From assembly GCF_001865065.1 (NCBI RefSeq), contig NZ_MJGN01000027.1, positions 55,208 to 95,245 on the forward strand: 40,038 nucleotides of DNA, in the 5' to 3' direction. Shown piece by piece: positions 1 to 8,290 of the stretch (its first letter is position 1; each line of letters starts with the position of its first letter). A program made the translations under genes and the position numbers. This stretch comes from Curtobacterium sp. MCBA15_008 (lineage in GTDB: Bacteria; Actinomycetota; Actinomycetes; Actinomycetales; Microbacteriaceae). The notes under the pieces were generated by a model. The model was not told the origin of the DNA, did not search any database, and was given only the letters and a program-made list of their open reading frames with translations.

Positions 1-282
1 TCGCGGTGAGCGACAGTTCACGCGCTCGCTGCCCCGTGAACTGTCGCTGGGCCCGAAACTCGGGCGGCGACGGCGGTGACCGGCGGGGCGGAGGGGTGCC
101 GCACCTCCAGGCCGGGCAGGCGGGGCAGGCGAGGCCGAGTTTCGTGGTGAGCGACAGTTCACGCGCTCGCTGCCCCGCGAACTGTCGCTGGGCCCGAAAC
201 TCGAGCCACGCCTGCGGTGACCGGCGGGGCGGAGGGGAGCCGCGCCTCCAGGCCGGAGCAGCCGGGGGACGGACGCGACTGC
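1..282. repeat. Two 141-bp direct repeat units, each with two inverted repeats
   Basis: The first unit runs from the window edge to about 141 and the second from about 142 to 280. Each starts with a hairpin whose left arm is AGCGACAGTTCACG (9-22 and 150-163). The right arms are at 35-48 (perfect) and 176-189 (one mismatch), with 12-nt loops. The text GGGCCCGAAACTCG follows both hairpins. Each unit then carries GACCGGCGGGGCGGAGGGG and a CCTCCAGGCC end (about 86-113 and 227-254), which resembles the CTGGAGGCGCG palindrome family seen elsewhere in the window. The first 314 bases hold no gene that I can support. The unit may extend left of the window. Confidence 0.85.
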
Positions 283-314
283 GAACCAGCAGGCGCATGG
301 CGTAGACGGGACCC

Positions 315-803
315 ATGCGACGACCCACCCGTACCGAACCCGCTGCCGGCCAGGAATCCGTCTGGGACTACCCGCGTCCGCCCGCCGTGGAGCCGGTGCA
401 CGAGCGCGTGGTGGTGCGTCTCGGCGGTGTCGTGATCGCCGAGACGACCGCCGCGGTGCGGGTGCTGGAGACCTCCCACCCGCCGGTGTACTACCTGCCG
501 ATGGCCGAGCTGGAGCTCCGGCCGGCCGACGGCTCGAGCATGTGCGAGTTCAAGGGCCGCGCCCGGTACTTCGACGTGGTGAGCGGCGACACAGTTGCGC
601 CGCGGGCGGCGTGGAACTACCCGAACCCGGAGCCGGGGTACGAGGTGCTCCGCGACATGGTCGCGATCTACCCGTCCGCGATGGACTCGTGCGAGGTAGG
701 CGGCGAGGTCGTGCAGGCGCAGGACGGCGACTTCTACGGCGGCTGGATCACGTCGAAGGTCGTCGGGCCGTTCAAGGGCGGGCCGGGCACCCTCGGCTGG
801 TGA
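315..803 (+). CDS. DUF427 domain-containing protein
   Basis: A 162-residue protein with the typical DUF427 pattern: ESVWDYPRPP near the N-terminus, a VxETSHPPVYYLP segment at about 50-62, then CEFKGRARYFDV and the AAWNYPNPEPGYE stretch. The family forms a small mostly beta fold of unknown biochemical function, usually 90-160 residues, so this is full length. The start is ATG at 315. A TAGACG hexamer lies 6 nt upstream (303-308), suggesting a leaderless transcript; the same TAGAC(A/G)GGACCC string precedes the ligase start at 10729. It stands alone: the next gene is convergent. I am sure of the family and cannot give a function. Confidence 0.
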   Translation: MRRPTRTEPAAGQESVWDYPRPPAVEPVHERVVVRLGGVVIAETTAAVRVLETSHPPVYYLPMAELELRPADGSSMCEFKGRARYFDVVSGDTVAPRAAWNYPNPEPGYEVLRDMVAIYPSAMDSCEVGGEVVQAQDGDFYGGWITSKVVGPFKGGPGTLGW

Positions 804-854
804 GGAAGGCGTCGGCGATCACTCGCGCCGGCCCGATCACTCGCGCCTGCCCGA

Positions 855-1187
855 TCACCGGTAGGCGTACGGCGACCAGAACGGCGGCGGGAACGCACCC
901 CCGGTGACGATCACGAGCAGCTGCCACACGAGCATCACCAGACCGAGCCCTCCGATCACGATCCCGATCCACGACCAGACCCGCACGGCGCGTCGACGAC
1001 CCGCGATCGCGATCGCCCGCCACCCGCTCAGCACGCACACCACGCCGAACGCGGCCCCGAGCAGGACGTGGCGGCCCATCGACGCGGCGGGCACGATGAT
1101 GCCCATCCAGAACGCGATCGGCCCGAGCAGCACGGCGAAGGTCGCTGGAGCGGCGGGTGGCTCGTGGTCCCGCGCGGCTGCTCCCAT
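855..1187 (-). CDS. Small membrane protein, unknown function
   Basis: A 110-residue protein with three hydrophobic segments (about 16-35, 40-60 and 71-94) separated by short arginine-rich loops, ending in a Pro/Tyr-rich tail (PPPFWSPYAYR). It has the look of the small three-helix proteins common in actinobacteria, but I recognise no named family. The frame stays open upstream to 1781. I chose ATG at 1187 because membrane-type sequence begins there, a TAGATT -10-like element sits 7 nt upstream (1195-1200), and any longer form would run through the divergent gene at 1284-1664. It is convergent with the DUF427 gene. Confidence 0.
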   Translation of the reverse strand: MGAAARDHEPPAAPATFAVLLGPIAFWMGIIVPAASMGRHVLLGAAFGVVCVLSGWRAIAIAGRRRAVRVWSWIGIVIGGLGLVMLVWQLLVIVTGGAFPPPFWSPYAYR

Positions 1188-1283
1188 GCGTCCGAATCTA
1201 CCGAGCGGCGCGTCGTGGCGCTCGAGCGTGTCCGATCTGGGCAGCGTTGGTCGGTGACCGGGGCGGACGGGCACGATGGAGGC

Positions 1284-1664
1284 ATGCGTTCCTTCCTCCG
1301 CGTCCTGCTCGGTCTCGCCCTGGTCTTCGCCGGCACGAGCCACCTCACGTTCGCCCGGCAGGACTTCCGCGCGCAGGTCCCCGAGTTCGTCCCGCTCGAC
1401 GAGGACACCACCGTGCTCGCCTCGGGCGTCGCGGAGATCGCCCTCGGCAGCGCCCTGGTGCTCGCACCGCGCCGCAGCCGTCGGGTCGTCGGCAACGTCG
1501 CCGCCCTGTTCTTCGTGGCGGTCTTCCCCGGCAACCTCTCGCAGTGGCTGAACCGTCGCGACGCGTTCGGCCTCGACTCGGACGTGAAGCGCATCGGTCG
1601 CCTGTTCGGGCAGCCGCTGCTCATCGCCGCGTCCCTCTGGTCGACGCGCGGGCGGCGAGTGTGA
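1284..1664 (+). CDS. DoxX-like membrane protein
   Basis: A 126-residue protein with four predicted membrane segments and the DoxX pattern: LRVLLGLALVFAGTSHL at the N-terminus, a polar loop, VASGVAEIALGSALVL, then a third and fourth hydrophobic stretch. The segment FPGNLSQWLNRRDAFGLDSD is typical of the short DoxX-like proteins of actinobacteria. Some DoxX proteins take part in redox or thiol stress complexes, but nothing here shows that for this one. The GGAGG at 1278-1282 is only 1 nt from the ATG, too close for a ribosome site. CACGAT at 1272-1277 with 6-nt spacing fits a leaderless start better. Its stop overlaps the start of the next gene. Confidence 0.
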   Translation: MRSFLRVLLGLALVFAGTSHLTFARQDFRAQVPEFVPLDEDTTVLASGVAEIALGSALVLAPRRSRRVVGNVAALFFVAVFPGNLSQWLNRRDAFGLDSDVKRIGRLFGQPLLIAASLWSTRGRRV

Positions 1665-2188
1665 TGGCAGCCCGGGCGGGGGTCGGCTCGGGTCGGACGG
1701 CACGTGCGGCCGGTCCGGGAGCGGACGCGCCGTCGGGTCCGGGATCGGGTGCTGCGTCGGGTCCGGCGTCGGGTGCTGCATCGGCAGCGGATCCGCTCGG
1801 GTCCGGTCCGGCAGCCTTCGGCCGGGAGGCGCGCCACCCCCTGGCAGGGCGCCGCCGCGTCGTCGACGTGGTCGCCACCACGGCGCTGCTGGTCCTGTTG
1901 GCCGCCGAGTCGGTCGTCGCCGGGGGCGGGATCGTGTTCCTGTCGCTCGCGTTCGGGTCGTGCGAGTCGCCCGGCAACACCTGCGACGAGGCGTTCGGGG
2001 GAGCGGTCGTGTCCGTCGGCCCGGTCCTGGTGGCGCTGGTGCTCGTCGCCACCCTCGTCGTCTGCGTGCTCCGCCTGGTGCGGCGCAAGCTGACCTGGCC
2101 GTTCGCGCTGGTCGGGATGGCGGCCGTCGTGGCGGTGTTCTTCGGGGCGATCCTGCTCGTCGACAGCGCGATCACGCACGGCATCTGA
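1664..2188 (+). CDS. Membrane protein with Gly/Ala/Ser-rich N-terminus, unknown
   Basis: A 174-residue protein. Residues 1-60 are low complexity, with SGPGSGAASGPASGAAS-type repeats. Three hydrophobic segments follow (about 68-95, 113-135, 142-165). A CESPGNTCDEA loop between the first two has two cysteines that could form an extracytoplasmic disulfide. The start ATG (1664) overlaps the DoxX stop codon as TGATG, so the two genes are probably translationally coupled. A GTG at 1661 is an equally possible start. I recognise no family. The low-complexity part is very GC-rich, so its exact N-terminus is uncertain. Confidence 0.
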   Translation: MAARAGVGSGRTARAAGPGADAPSGPGSGAASGPASGAASAADPLGSGPAAFGREARHPLAGRRRVVDVVATTALLVLLAAESVVAGGGIVFLSLAFGSCESPGNTCDEAFGGAVVSVGPVLVALVLVATLVVCVLRLVRRKLTWPFALVGMAAVVAVFFGAILLVDSAITHGI

Positions 2189-2211
2189 CGCCCGTTCCCG
2201 GTCGTCGGCGG

Positions 2212-2253
2212 TTCTTCCTCCACAGGCGGCGGGAGCCGGTGATCATTCCACAG
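2212..2253 (+). other. Paired TCCACAG boxes
   Basis: TCCACAG occurs at 2219-2225 and again at 2247-2253, 28 bp apart, in the gap after the membrane protein gene. The first box sits in CCTCCACAGG and the second in TCCACAGA. The same pair with the same 28-bp spacing is found at 11932-11938 and 11960-11966. The role is unknown. Confidence 0.
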
Positions 2254-2302
2254 ATGCCAGCCCCGCTCGGCGCACGGGACGGCTTGCGGCGACGCTGGGG
2301 GC

Positions 2303-2755
2303 ATGCCAGACAACGACATGCTCGACCGCCTCATCCACACCCCGGTCCGGACCGACGACGACGTGGTGGACCTCGTCGACGCGCTCCTCGAACGACCGCT
2401 CACACGACAGTGCTGGGTGCTGTTCCTCGACGAACGCGCCGTGCCGATCTCGTTCGTGATGCCCATCTCCGACCTGCCGTGGCAGCCCGACGAACACGTC
2501 GAGGACTTCGCGGCGCTCGCGGCCGACGTCGTGCAGCAGCTCGCCGCGGCCGAGGTGGTGCTCGTGTGGGAGCGACCGGGCGAGTCGCGCCTGTTCCCGG
2601 TCGACTGGGAGTGGGTGGACGCGTGCGAGTGCGCCCTGCGTGAGCACGGCGTCCGCATCCGGGCGCAGGTGGCGGTGCACACCGGCGGGACGGCGGTCGT
2701 GTCCCTCGACGAGCCGGACGACGCCGGCGGCGAACCGCTCGCCCTCGCGTCGTGA
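2303..2755 (+). CDS. Hypothetical acidic protein
   Basis: A 150-residue soluble, acidic protein (many Asp/Glu; LVDALLERPLTRQCWVLFLDERAVPISFVMPI near the N-terminus; VVLVWERPGESRLFPVDWEWVDAC in the middle). It has no signal peptide or membrane segment. The alternation of strands and helices suggests a compact alpha/beta domain, but I cannot name a family. The start ATG at 2303 has GACGCT 6 nt upstream (2291-2296), matching the spacing of the leaderless starts seen across the window; there is no Shine-Dalgarno sequence at normal distance. It is convergent with the transglycosylase-like gene, only 8 nt away. Confidence 0.
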   Translation: MPDNDMLDRLIHTPVRTDDDVVDLVDALLERPLTRQCWVLFLDERAVPISFVMPISDLPWQPDEHVEDFAALAADVVQQLAAAEVVLVWERPGESRLFPVDWEWVDACECALREHGVRIRAQVAVHTGGTAVVSLDEPDDAGGEPLALAS

Positions 2756-2763
2756 CGCCCGGG

Positions 2764-3384
2764 TCAGCTCTGCGGGGCGGTGTCCGGCACGGTCTCGCCG
2801 GTGAGCCCCTCGACGACGGCCTTCGCCTCGGGCCAGAACTTGGCGTAGTGCTCCGGGTCCGAGTTGATCTGCACCGCGTGCGCCATCTGCGTCGGAGTCA
2901 TGGTCTTCCACCCGGGGACCTTGACGAGCTTCGCGTAGAACATCGAGGCCGCCGTGTAAGGGTCCATCCGCTGCTCGTACGTACCCCACGCGCCGTTGTC
3001 CCGCTGCTGGAACAGGCCGCGGCTGTCGGGGCCGGCGGCGTCGCCGTGGTCGATGTTCACCAGGCTGGACTCGCCGATCGCCGTCATCACCCCGACGGCC
3101 TGGGTGTGCGGGCCGATGCCGAGCGCCTGAGCGGCCGCGATGACGTACGCGGCGTTCACCAGGCGGTCCTGACAGAAGCCGGCGACCGGTCCGGCGGGCA
3201 CGACGATCCCGCCGATCGTCTTCGAGGCGACGTCCGGGCACGTGGGCGTCACCTCGGCGGTGGCGGACTTCGCGGCGCCGGACAGGGAGTTCACGGCGAT
3301 GACGATCACGACGACGACCCCGATGCCGATCGCGACGACGCCCGCACCGAAGACCGATGCGAGCGTGATGCCGACGCGGCGCAT
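2764..3384 (-). CDS. Secreted or membrane-anchored lytic transglycosylase-like protein
   Basis: A 206-residue protein. Residues 5-33 form one hydrophobic segment (signal anchor), so the rest is outside the membrane. From about 72 onward it shows the goose-lysozyme/SLT-like pattern of phage-type peptidoglycan hydrolases: NAAYVIAAAQALG, TAIGESSL with a candidate catalytic Glu105, RGLFQQRD (122-129), then a helical stretch with DPYTAASMFYAKL. This fold cleaves glycan strands of peptidoglycan; I infer a cell-wall remodelling role. Two cysteines (49, 71) may form a disulfide. A Shine-Dalgarno-like AGAGGA precedes the ATG by about 7 nt. The neighbours give no further clue. Confidence 0.
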   Translation of the reverse strand: MRRVGITLASVFGAGVVAIGIGVVVVIVIAVNSLSGAAKSATAEVTPTCPDVASKTIGGIVVPAGPVAGFCQDRLVNAAYVIAAAQALGIGPHTQAVGVMTAIGESSLVNIDHGDAAGPDSRGLFQQRDNGAWGTYEQRMDPYTAASMFYAKLVKVPGWKTMTPTQMAHAVQINSDPEHYAKFWPEAKAVVEGLTGETVPDTAPQS

Positions 3385-3511
3385 GGCGGGTCCTCTCGGG
3401 CGGGGCGGGTCAGGCGGAGCACGAAGAGGCTACGTGCGCCGCCTGGGAACCGCACCCGCCCGATCGGGGGTGTCGCCGGGTCCGGGGTCGAGTCGGGTCG
3501 GGTCGGGTGGC

Positions 3512-4978
3512 TCAGACGTCCCGGTGCTCGTGGTCGTGCTCGTTCGCCTGGCGCTGGACCTTCGTCGGCTCGGTGACCAGCCCGGTCGGGGCCTTGTCGG
3601 TCTGCTTCCGCCCGTGCGTGAACCACGTGACGATCCAGAGCAGGACACCGAGCGCGAGCAGCGCGCCCGCGATCTGGTACTGCTGCGGGTCACGGCCGGA
3701 CGAGAACGGCAGGACCAACCACAGGCAGGTGACGACGCCGATCACGGGGATGACCACACCGGCGCGGAAGTGCTTGTGGTCGACCTTGTCGCGACGCAGC
3801 ACCAGGACGGACAGGTTCACGACGGCGAACACCGACAGCAGCAGCAGCGACGTCGTGCCACCGAGGACGACGACGATGGGGGAGTCGGGATCGAGCGAGA
3901 CCCAGCCGATCAGCAGCAGCGAGATCAGGGTGGTGAAGACGATCGCGTTCGACGGGGTGCGGCGGGTCGGCGAGACGCGGGCGAGGAAGCCGGGCAGGAC
4001 GCCCTGCTTGCTCATGCCGTACAGCAGGCGCGACGCCATCATCATGTTGATCAGCGCGGTGTTGGCGACCGCGAACATCGAGATGAACGGCAGCAGGTCC
4101 GCGATCGGGAAGTCCGGTGCGGCGGTCTGCACCACGGTCACGAGCGGCGTCTCGTTGCCGGCCAGTTCACCGATCGGCACGACGGCGACGGCGCAGATGG
4201 AGACGAGTACGTAGATCACGGCGGTGATGCCGAGGCCGGTGAGCATGACCTTCGGGAAGATGCGGGAGGGGTCCTTCGTCTCCTCGGCCATGTTCACCGA
4301 GTCCTCGAACCCGACCATCGCGAAGAACGCGAGCGACGTCGCGGTCGAGATCGACAGCAGCAGGGACTTGTCCTCGGGCGTCTCGAACATCACCACGCGC
4401 GAGAAGTCCGCGTTGCCGCCCGCGATCGCCCAGAAGCCGATCAGGATGACCATCACGAGGCCGCTGAGCTCCACGAGGGTGAGGACCACGTTCGTCTTCA
4501 CGCTCTCGCTCACCCCGCGGAAGTTGATCGCCATCACCATGAGCATGAAGCCCATCGCGATGAGCATCACGACCGCGTTCGGCAGCTCGATGCCGAACCC
4601 GGCGCCGAGGTTCGCCGCGAACGCCCTGGACGCGGTCGACGCCGAGGTGATGCCCGAGCACATCACGATGAAGGTGACGATGAACGTGACGAAGTGGATT
4701 CCGAACGCCTTGTGCACGTACAACGCGGCTCCGGCGGTCTGCGGGTACTTCGTGACGAGCTCGAGGTACGAGAACGCGGTCAGCAGGGCCACGGCGAAGG
4801 CGATGAGGAAGGGGAGCCACGCTGCTCCGCCGACCTCTGCCGCGACCTGACCCGTGAGCGCGTAGACGCCCGTGCCGAGGATGTCCCCGACGATGAACAG
4901 CAGCAGGAGTTTGGGACCGATGACCCGCTTGAGCTCTGTCTGCTCCTGTTGCGGGCGCTCTGTGTTGGTGGTGGCCAT
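3512..4978 (-). CDS. APC-family amino-acid permease
   Basis: A 488-residue protein with about 12 hydrophobic segments. The first carries the APC-superfamily signature GDILGTGVYALTG (about 31-43). Later segments include FFAMVGFEDSVNMAEET (TM6 region with the conserved Phe-Glu/Asp) and RLLYGMSKQGVLPGFLARVSPTRRTP before TM9, typical of amino-acid/polyamine permeases. It should import an amino acid or polyamine by secondary transport across the cytoplasmic membrane; the substrate cannot be read. The cytoplasmic C-terminus is charged (HEHDHEHRDV-like), perhaps metal-sensitive or simply low complexity. The Shine-Dalgarno AAGAGG lies about 7 nt before the ATG. It is divergent from the 5111 gene. Confidence 0.
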   Translation of the reverse strand: MATTNTERPQQEQTELKRVIGPKLLLLFIVGDILGTGVYALTGQVAAEVGGAAWLPFLIAFAVALLTAFSYLELVTKYPQTAGAALYVHKAFGIHFVTFIVTFIVMCSGITSASTASRAFAANLGAGFGIELPNAVVMLIAMGFMLMVMAINFRGVSESVKTNVVLTLVELSGLVMVILIGFWAIAGGNADFSRVVMFETPEDKSLLLSISTATSLAFFAMVGFEDSVNMAEETKDPSRIFPKVMLTGLGITAVIYVLVSICAVAVVPIGELAGNETPLVTVVQTAAPDFPIADLLPFISMFAVANTALINMMMASRLLYGMSKQGVLPGFLARVSPTRRTPSNAIVFTTLISLLLIGWVSLDPDSPIVVVLGGTTSLLLLSVFAVVNLSVLVLRRDKVDHKHFRAGVVIPVIGVVTCLWLVLPFSSGRDPQQYQIAGALLALGVLLWIVTWFTHGRKQTDKAPTGLVTEPTKVQRQANEHDHEHRDV

Positions 4979-5050
4979 GCGTCAGCCTCTTCCGGGGGAC
5001 ACCATTCTGTCCGCCTTCACAGGAAGCTCCCCGCTGATCGCAACACGGCT

Positions 5051-5066
5051 GTGTCCTGGGGGACAC
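5051..5066. promoter_or_regulatory. Candidate operator GTGTCC-N4-GGACAC
   Basis: A 16-bp inverted repeat in the spacer between the divergent permease gene and the 5111 gene. A further GGGGGACACC occurs at 4995-5004, nearer the permease start. Position and symmetry suggest a repressor site, but no cognate regulator is adjacent. Confidence 0.
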
Positions 5067-5110
5067 GCGTTCTGCGGACGCCGACGGGCGGGGCCGCTAC
5101 GCTCCGAGCC

Positions 5111-5539
5111 ATGTACGACGAGTCGACCACCACCGAAGAGCCCATCGAGTTCGCCGACTTCAACGCGAAGCTGCTCGTGCTCGACGTGCTCTGTTACGAC
5201 CTCGACGTGCTCGAGCCGTACGACGGCGAGGACGACGAGCAGAGCGACGAGGACCTCGACGTCGAAGGGCAGGACGACCGGGCGCGCGAGTACTACGACG
5301 ACCTCGACCTGCTGCCGTCGCACCTGTCCCTCGTGACGGAGCTCACGGTCGACACCGACCTCGAGGTCCTGCAGGACGTGCACCCCGGCTGGGACGGCTC
5401 GGACGACCGCTACGACCCGCAGAACTGGGACGACGTGCTCGACCTGCCGTCACTCACGACCGTGTACGCCGCGGCGCCGCTGCCCGCGCACGTGCTCGAG
5501 CGCCTGGCAGCGAAGGGCGTCGAGGTTCGCTCCGCCTGA
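5111..5539 (+). CDS. Very acidic hypothetical protein
   Basis: A 142-residue protein with extreme acidity: residues 36-62 are mostly Asp and Glu (YDGEDDEQSDEDLDVEGQDD). The second half reads SLVTELTVDTDLEVLQDV, PGWDGSDDRYDPQNWDDVLDLP and SLTTVYAAAPLPAHVLERLAAKGV. That half resembles the leucine-rich-like proteins annotated DUF6892, in which a WDGxDDxFD motif recurs; this is memory-based and weak. No membrane segment. The start ATG is preceded by TACGCT with 7-nt spacing (5098-5103), a typical leaderless arrangement. It is convergent with the glycosylase gene, separated by a short CCGCC-AGT-GGCGG hairpin (5551-5563). Confidence 0.
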   Translation: MYDESTTTEEPIEFADFNAKLLVLDVLCYDLDVLEPYDGEDDEQSDEDLDVEGQDDRAREYYDDLDLLPSHLSLVTELTVDTDLEVLQDVHPGWDGSDDRYDPQNWDDVLDLPSLTTVYAAAPLPAHVLERLAAKGVEVRSA

Positions 5540-5572
5540 TCCGACTCGGTCCGCCAGTGGCGGCCTAGTGCG

Positions 5573-6220
5573 TCAGTTCAGCGCGAGCAGCTGCTCGGTG
5601 AACTGCGTCGCGCCGCCCTGCGCCGGGTGCCGCACCGCCACGGCCTCGATGCCCGCCGTCGCCAAGGCACCCTGCGCCTTCCGCCCGACCGCGACCACGC
5701 GAACGGCCCCGGGCCCGCCCCGACCGGCACCGAGCGCCGCCAGCAGCTCGAGCGCGGCGGGCGCCCCGTCGCGGACCTCGGCCGGCCGCGGCGTGCGGTT
5801 CGTCAGTCGGTCGGAGCCGGCGAACGGATGGTGGGGGAAGATCGCCCACGCCAGGGGCAGCGGGCCACGCCAGTCCGCCAGGGCAGCGTGCACCACCCGC
5901 GACGACGCCTCCCACGGAGCGGTCGGCTCCGGAGGCACGAGGTACTCCGCCCCGAGCTCGCGCGTGCTCGTGAACGGCACTCCAGTGTTCGTCATGCCAC
6001 GCCAGCCGGGAGCCTCGGCGACGAGCAGCGTGTCCGCCCCCTCGCCGACGAGCGACAGGTAGCGGGTCAGGTTCTCCCGTCGCAGGCGCCCCTCGGCCGT
6101 CGCGACGTCGTACAGCGCCTCGGCGTCGTCCGCGACGGGCACGGCGTCGAGCGCCGCCCAGAACGCGTCGAAGCGACCCGCGCCACGACCCCTGCGGCCG
6201 TTGCCCCTGCCCCCGCTCAC
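5573..6220 (-). CDS. Uracil-DNA glycosylase superfamily protein
   Basis: A 215-residue protein with the conserved stretches of the UDG superfamily in order: AEAPGWRGMTNTGVPF (68-83), equivalent to the GEAPGxxE/G water-activating motif; the LTNRTPRPAEV segment (139-149); and HPAQGG (198-203), the minor-groove intercalation loop. Proteins of this family remove uracil or related damaged bases from DNA for base-excision repair. Which subfamily it belongs to, and thus the exact substrate, is not clear. The start is GTG at 6220, overlapping the stop of the upstream glycosyltransferase gene by 4 nt (GTGA), so the two are coupled. The open frame extends to 6367 but only by overlapping that gene. Confidence 0.
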   Translation of the reverse strand: MSGGRGNGRRGRGAGRFDAFWAALDAVPVADDAEALYDVATAEGRLRRENLTRYLSLVGEGADTLLVAEAPGWRGMTNTGVPFTSTRELGAEYLVPPEPTAPWEASSRVVHAALADWRGPLPLAWAIFPHHPFAGSDRLTNRTPRPAEVRDGAPAALELLAALGAGRGGPGAVRVVAVGRKAQGALATAGIEAVAVRHPAQGGATQFTEQLLALN

Positions 6221-7419
6221 GAGCGTGCGAGCACCCGGCGGTAGACGTCCTCGAGTCCGCCGGCCGACCGCTCCCAGCTGAGACGCTCCGCGTGCTCCCG
6301 ACCGGCTGCGGCCAGCCCGGCCGCGTACGCCGAGTCCGTCAGGATCCGCTCGATCTCCGCGGCCCACACCTCCGGGTCCCGCGACTCGAGCACGACCCCG
6401 GTCTCGCCGTCGACCACGGCCTCGCGCAGTCCACCGGCAGCGGCGGCGACGACCGGCACCCCGGAAGCGGACCCCTCGAGCGCGACGAGCCCGTAGGTCT
6501 CGGAGTGCGACGGGACGAGCACGGCTGCCGAGCCGCGGAACAGGAACGCCAGGTCGGCCCGTGACTGCGGACCGATGAAGGTGACGCGGTCGGCGATGCC
6601 GTGCGCGGCGGCGAGCCGGCGCAGTTCGTCCACGTAGTCGCCCGCCTCGCTCGAGGCGTCCCCGGCGATGACGAGGGTGGGGCGCGCCTCCAGGCTGATG
6701 CCGGCGATCGCTTCGATCGCGAGGTCCAGGCCCTTCAGCGGCTGGACGCGTGCCGCGGCGACCACGTAGGGGACGTCGGCGCGGCGCGCGCCGCTCGCAG
6801 CGGGACGGAAGACGGACCCGTCGACCCCCGGCGGCACGATCCAGACCCGGGCGTCGTCGGCGCCGAGTCGGTGGCGCACGGTCGACGCCTCGGCCTCGGA
6901 GACCACGACGACGGCGTCGGACTCGCGTGCCAGCAGTTCTTCGCCGGCGATGCGGCCGGCGGACTCGGGGCGCTCACCCTCGGACAGCGGCGTCTCGGGG
7001 TCGGCGGCGATGGAGTGGAAGGACTGCACGTGCGGGATGCCGCGTTCGCGGGCGACGGGCAGGGCCGCGGCACCGGAGAACCAGTGGTGCGAGTGCAGCA
7101 CGTCGAAGGGACCGAGGCGCTCGAGCTCGTGGCGGAACGGTTCGATGAACGCGTCGTGCTCGCCCTTCGGCACCGGCTCGGCGGGTCCGGCGGACAGGAA
7201 CCGCAGGCAGACGCCGGGCACGAGCGACACCGAGTCCGGCTGCGTCGGGGACGAGCGGCGCGTGATGATGTCGACGTGGTGGCCGCGGTCGGCGAGGGCC
7301 TCGGCCTGGTGCCGGACGACGACGTTCATGCCGCCGACCTCGCCCGAGCCGGGTTCGTCGCCGGGGGAGGTGTGCAACGACACCAACCCGATGCGCAGGG
7401 GTTCGGTGGTGGTGCTCAC
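6217..7419 (-). CDS. GT4-family glycosyltransferase, MshA-like
   Basis: A 400-residue two-domain GT-B glycosyltransferase. The N-terminus SLHTSPGDEPGSGEVGGMNV (about 14-33) and DVLHSHHWFSG closely follow MshA, which transfers GlcNAc to inositol phosphate in mycothiol synthesis. The C-terminal domain has VPPGVDGSVFRP and the donor-binding ETYGLVALEGSASGVPVVAAAAGGL stretch with the family E-x7-E. MshA activity is an inference: other GT4 enzymes share these motifs, and no other mycothiol gene is nearby. The start is GTG at 7419; TAGTCT sits 6 nt upstream, suggesting a leaderless mRNA. It overlaps the glycosylase gene downstream by 4 nt. Confidence 0.
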   Translation of the reverse strand: MSTTTEPLRIGLVSLHTSPGDEPGSGEVGGMNVVVRHQAEALADRGHHVDIITRRSSPTQPDSVSLVPGVCLRFLSAGPAEPVPKGEHDAFIEPFRHELERLGPFDVLHSHHWFSGAAALPVARERGIPHVQSFHSIAADPETPLSEGERPESAGRIAGEELLARESDAVVVVSEAEASTVRHRLGADDARVWIVPPGVDGSVFRPAASGARRADVPYVVAAARVQPLKGLDLAIEAIAGISLEARPTLVIAGDASSEAGDYVDELRRLAAAHGIADRVTFIGPQSRADLAFLFRGSAAVLVPSHSETYGLVALEGSASGVPVVAAAAGGLREAVVDGETGVVLESRDPEVWAAEIERILTDSAYAAGLAAAGREHAERLSWERSAGGLEDVYRRVLARS

Positions 7420-7428
7420 CGGTCCAGA

Positions 7429-8265
7429 CTAGCCGCGCGGGCGCCGCTGCGACGGGCGCGCGGGCGCCACCACGACGGGCTTCCGGCCCGCCTCGTCCAG
7501 CGGGTCTGCCGGGAGGCGCGGGTCACCTCCCAGGATCTGCACCCGGTCGTCGCCGTGCCGGTCCCAGAACGCGGCGGTCCAGGCGCAGAGGGCACCGTCC
7601 AGCAGGTCCTCCCGGTGCTTGTGCGTCGGCCCGTGGATCCCGGAGGGCTCGGCGAGCCCGGCCGTCAGGGGGTGCGAGTCGAGCAGCAGCGGTGGGTCGA
7701 GCGGCGTCTCGCGCAGCCGCCGGACGAGCTCGTCGAACGCCTCCGCCCGCCGCGCCCGGGCGACTGCGGCCGGCACACGCAGGTCGAGCCGCTTGTAGCG
7801 CGGCCGCTCCACGTCGTAGCCGAGCTCCTCGACCCCGACGAGGGTCGTGTACGGGTAGCACTCGAACGCCACGGGGCCGGTGCGCGCGTGCATCGCCGCG
7901 GTGTCCGAGACGTACCCGACGCCCAGCGCGGTGAGCCGCTCGAGCAGGCGGGCGCCGGCGCTCGCCGCGGAGCCGAGGTTCGTCGGGTTCGCGGCGACCT
8001 TCCACCGGCCGTAGCGCTGGCCGACCTGCCGCTCGGCCTCGCGGATGCCGGTGGGGTTCGTCACCACGAGCGAGGCGTCGACGGCGATCACGGTGCGCGG
8101 GCCGAGGTGCTCTGCGATCCACTCGGTCACGGCGTCGACCCCGCGAGCCCACCCGGCGTCCGTGATCGTGCCGTCCGCGTCCGTGGCGACGAGGCCGGTC
8201 TCGTTCGCGGGCTTCCGCTCCGAGCCGAGCCCCCACGCCAGGTCCACCCCGAGGTACGCCGTCAC
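7429..8265 (-). CDS. DUF429 domain-containing protein
   Basis: A 278-residue protein beginning AYLGVDLAWG and containing VIAVDASLVVTNPTGIREAER, PVAFECYPYTTL and THKHREDLLDGALCAWTAAFW. This is the DUF429 pattern, a predicted RNase H-like nuclease fold whose acidic residues (D in GVDLAW, D in AVDASL, E in FECYP, D in DDLLDA-like end) could bind metal. No function is established to my knowledge. The start is uncertain: GTG at 8265 is chosen because the conserved domain begins right after it; another in-frame GTG lies five codons upstream. It ends 10 nt before the glycosyltransferase -10 region. It is divergent from the polymerase gene, with an ATCGTCG palindrome between them. Confidence 0.
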   Translation of the reverse strand: MTAYLGVDLAWGLGSERKPANETGLVATDADGTITDAGWARGVDAVTEWIAEHLGPRTVIAVDASLVVTNPTGIREAERQVGQRYGRWKVAANPTNLGSAASAGARLLERLTALGVGYVSDTAAMHARTGPVAFECYPYTTLVGVEELGYDVERPRYKRLDLRVPAAVARARRAEAFDELVRRLRETPLDPPLLLDSHPLTAGLAEPSGIHGPTHKHREDLLDGALCAWTAAFWDRHGDDRVQILGGDPRLPADPLDEAGRKPVVVAPARPSQRRPRG

Positions 8266-8290
8266 TCGTCCATCGTGCACGCTGCGCCGG

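Noticed and set aside
1278..1282. GGAGG as the Shine-Dalgarno of the DoxX-like gene
   Set aside because: It is 1 nt from the ATG, too close to act. The CACGAT element at leaderless spacing explains the start better.
1028..2179. A 383-codon minus-strand open frame, and the extended 308-codon form of the 855-1187 gene
   Set aside because: Both run antisense through the DoxX-like gene and its neighbour. Only the 110-residue membrane part has protein-like features.
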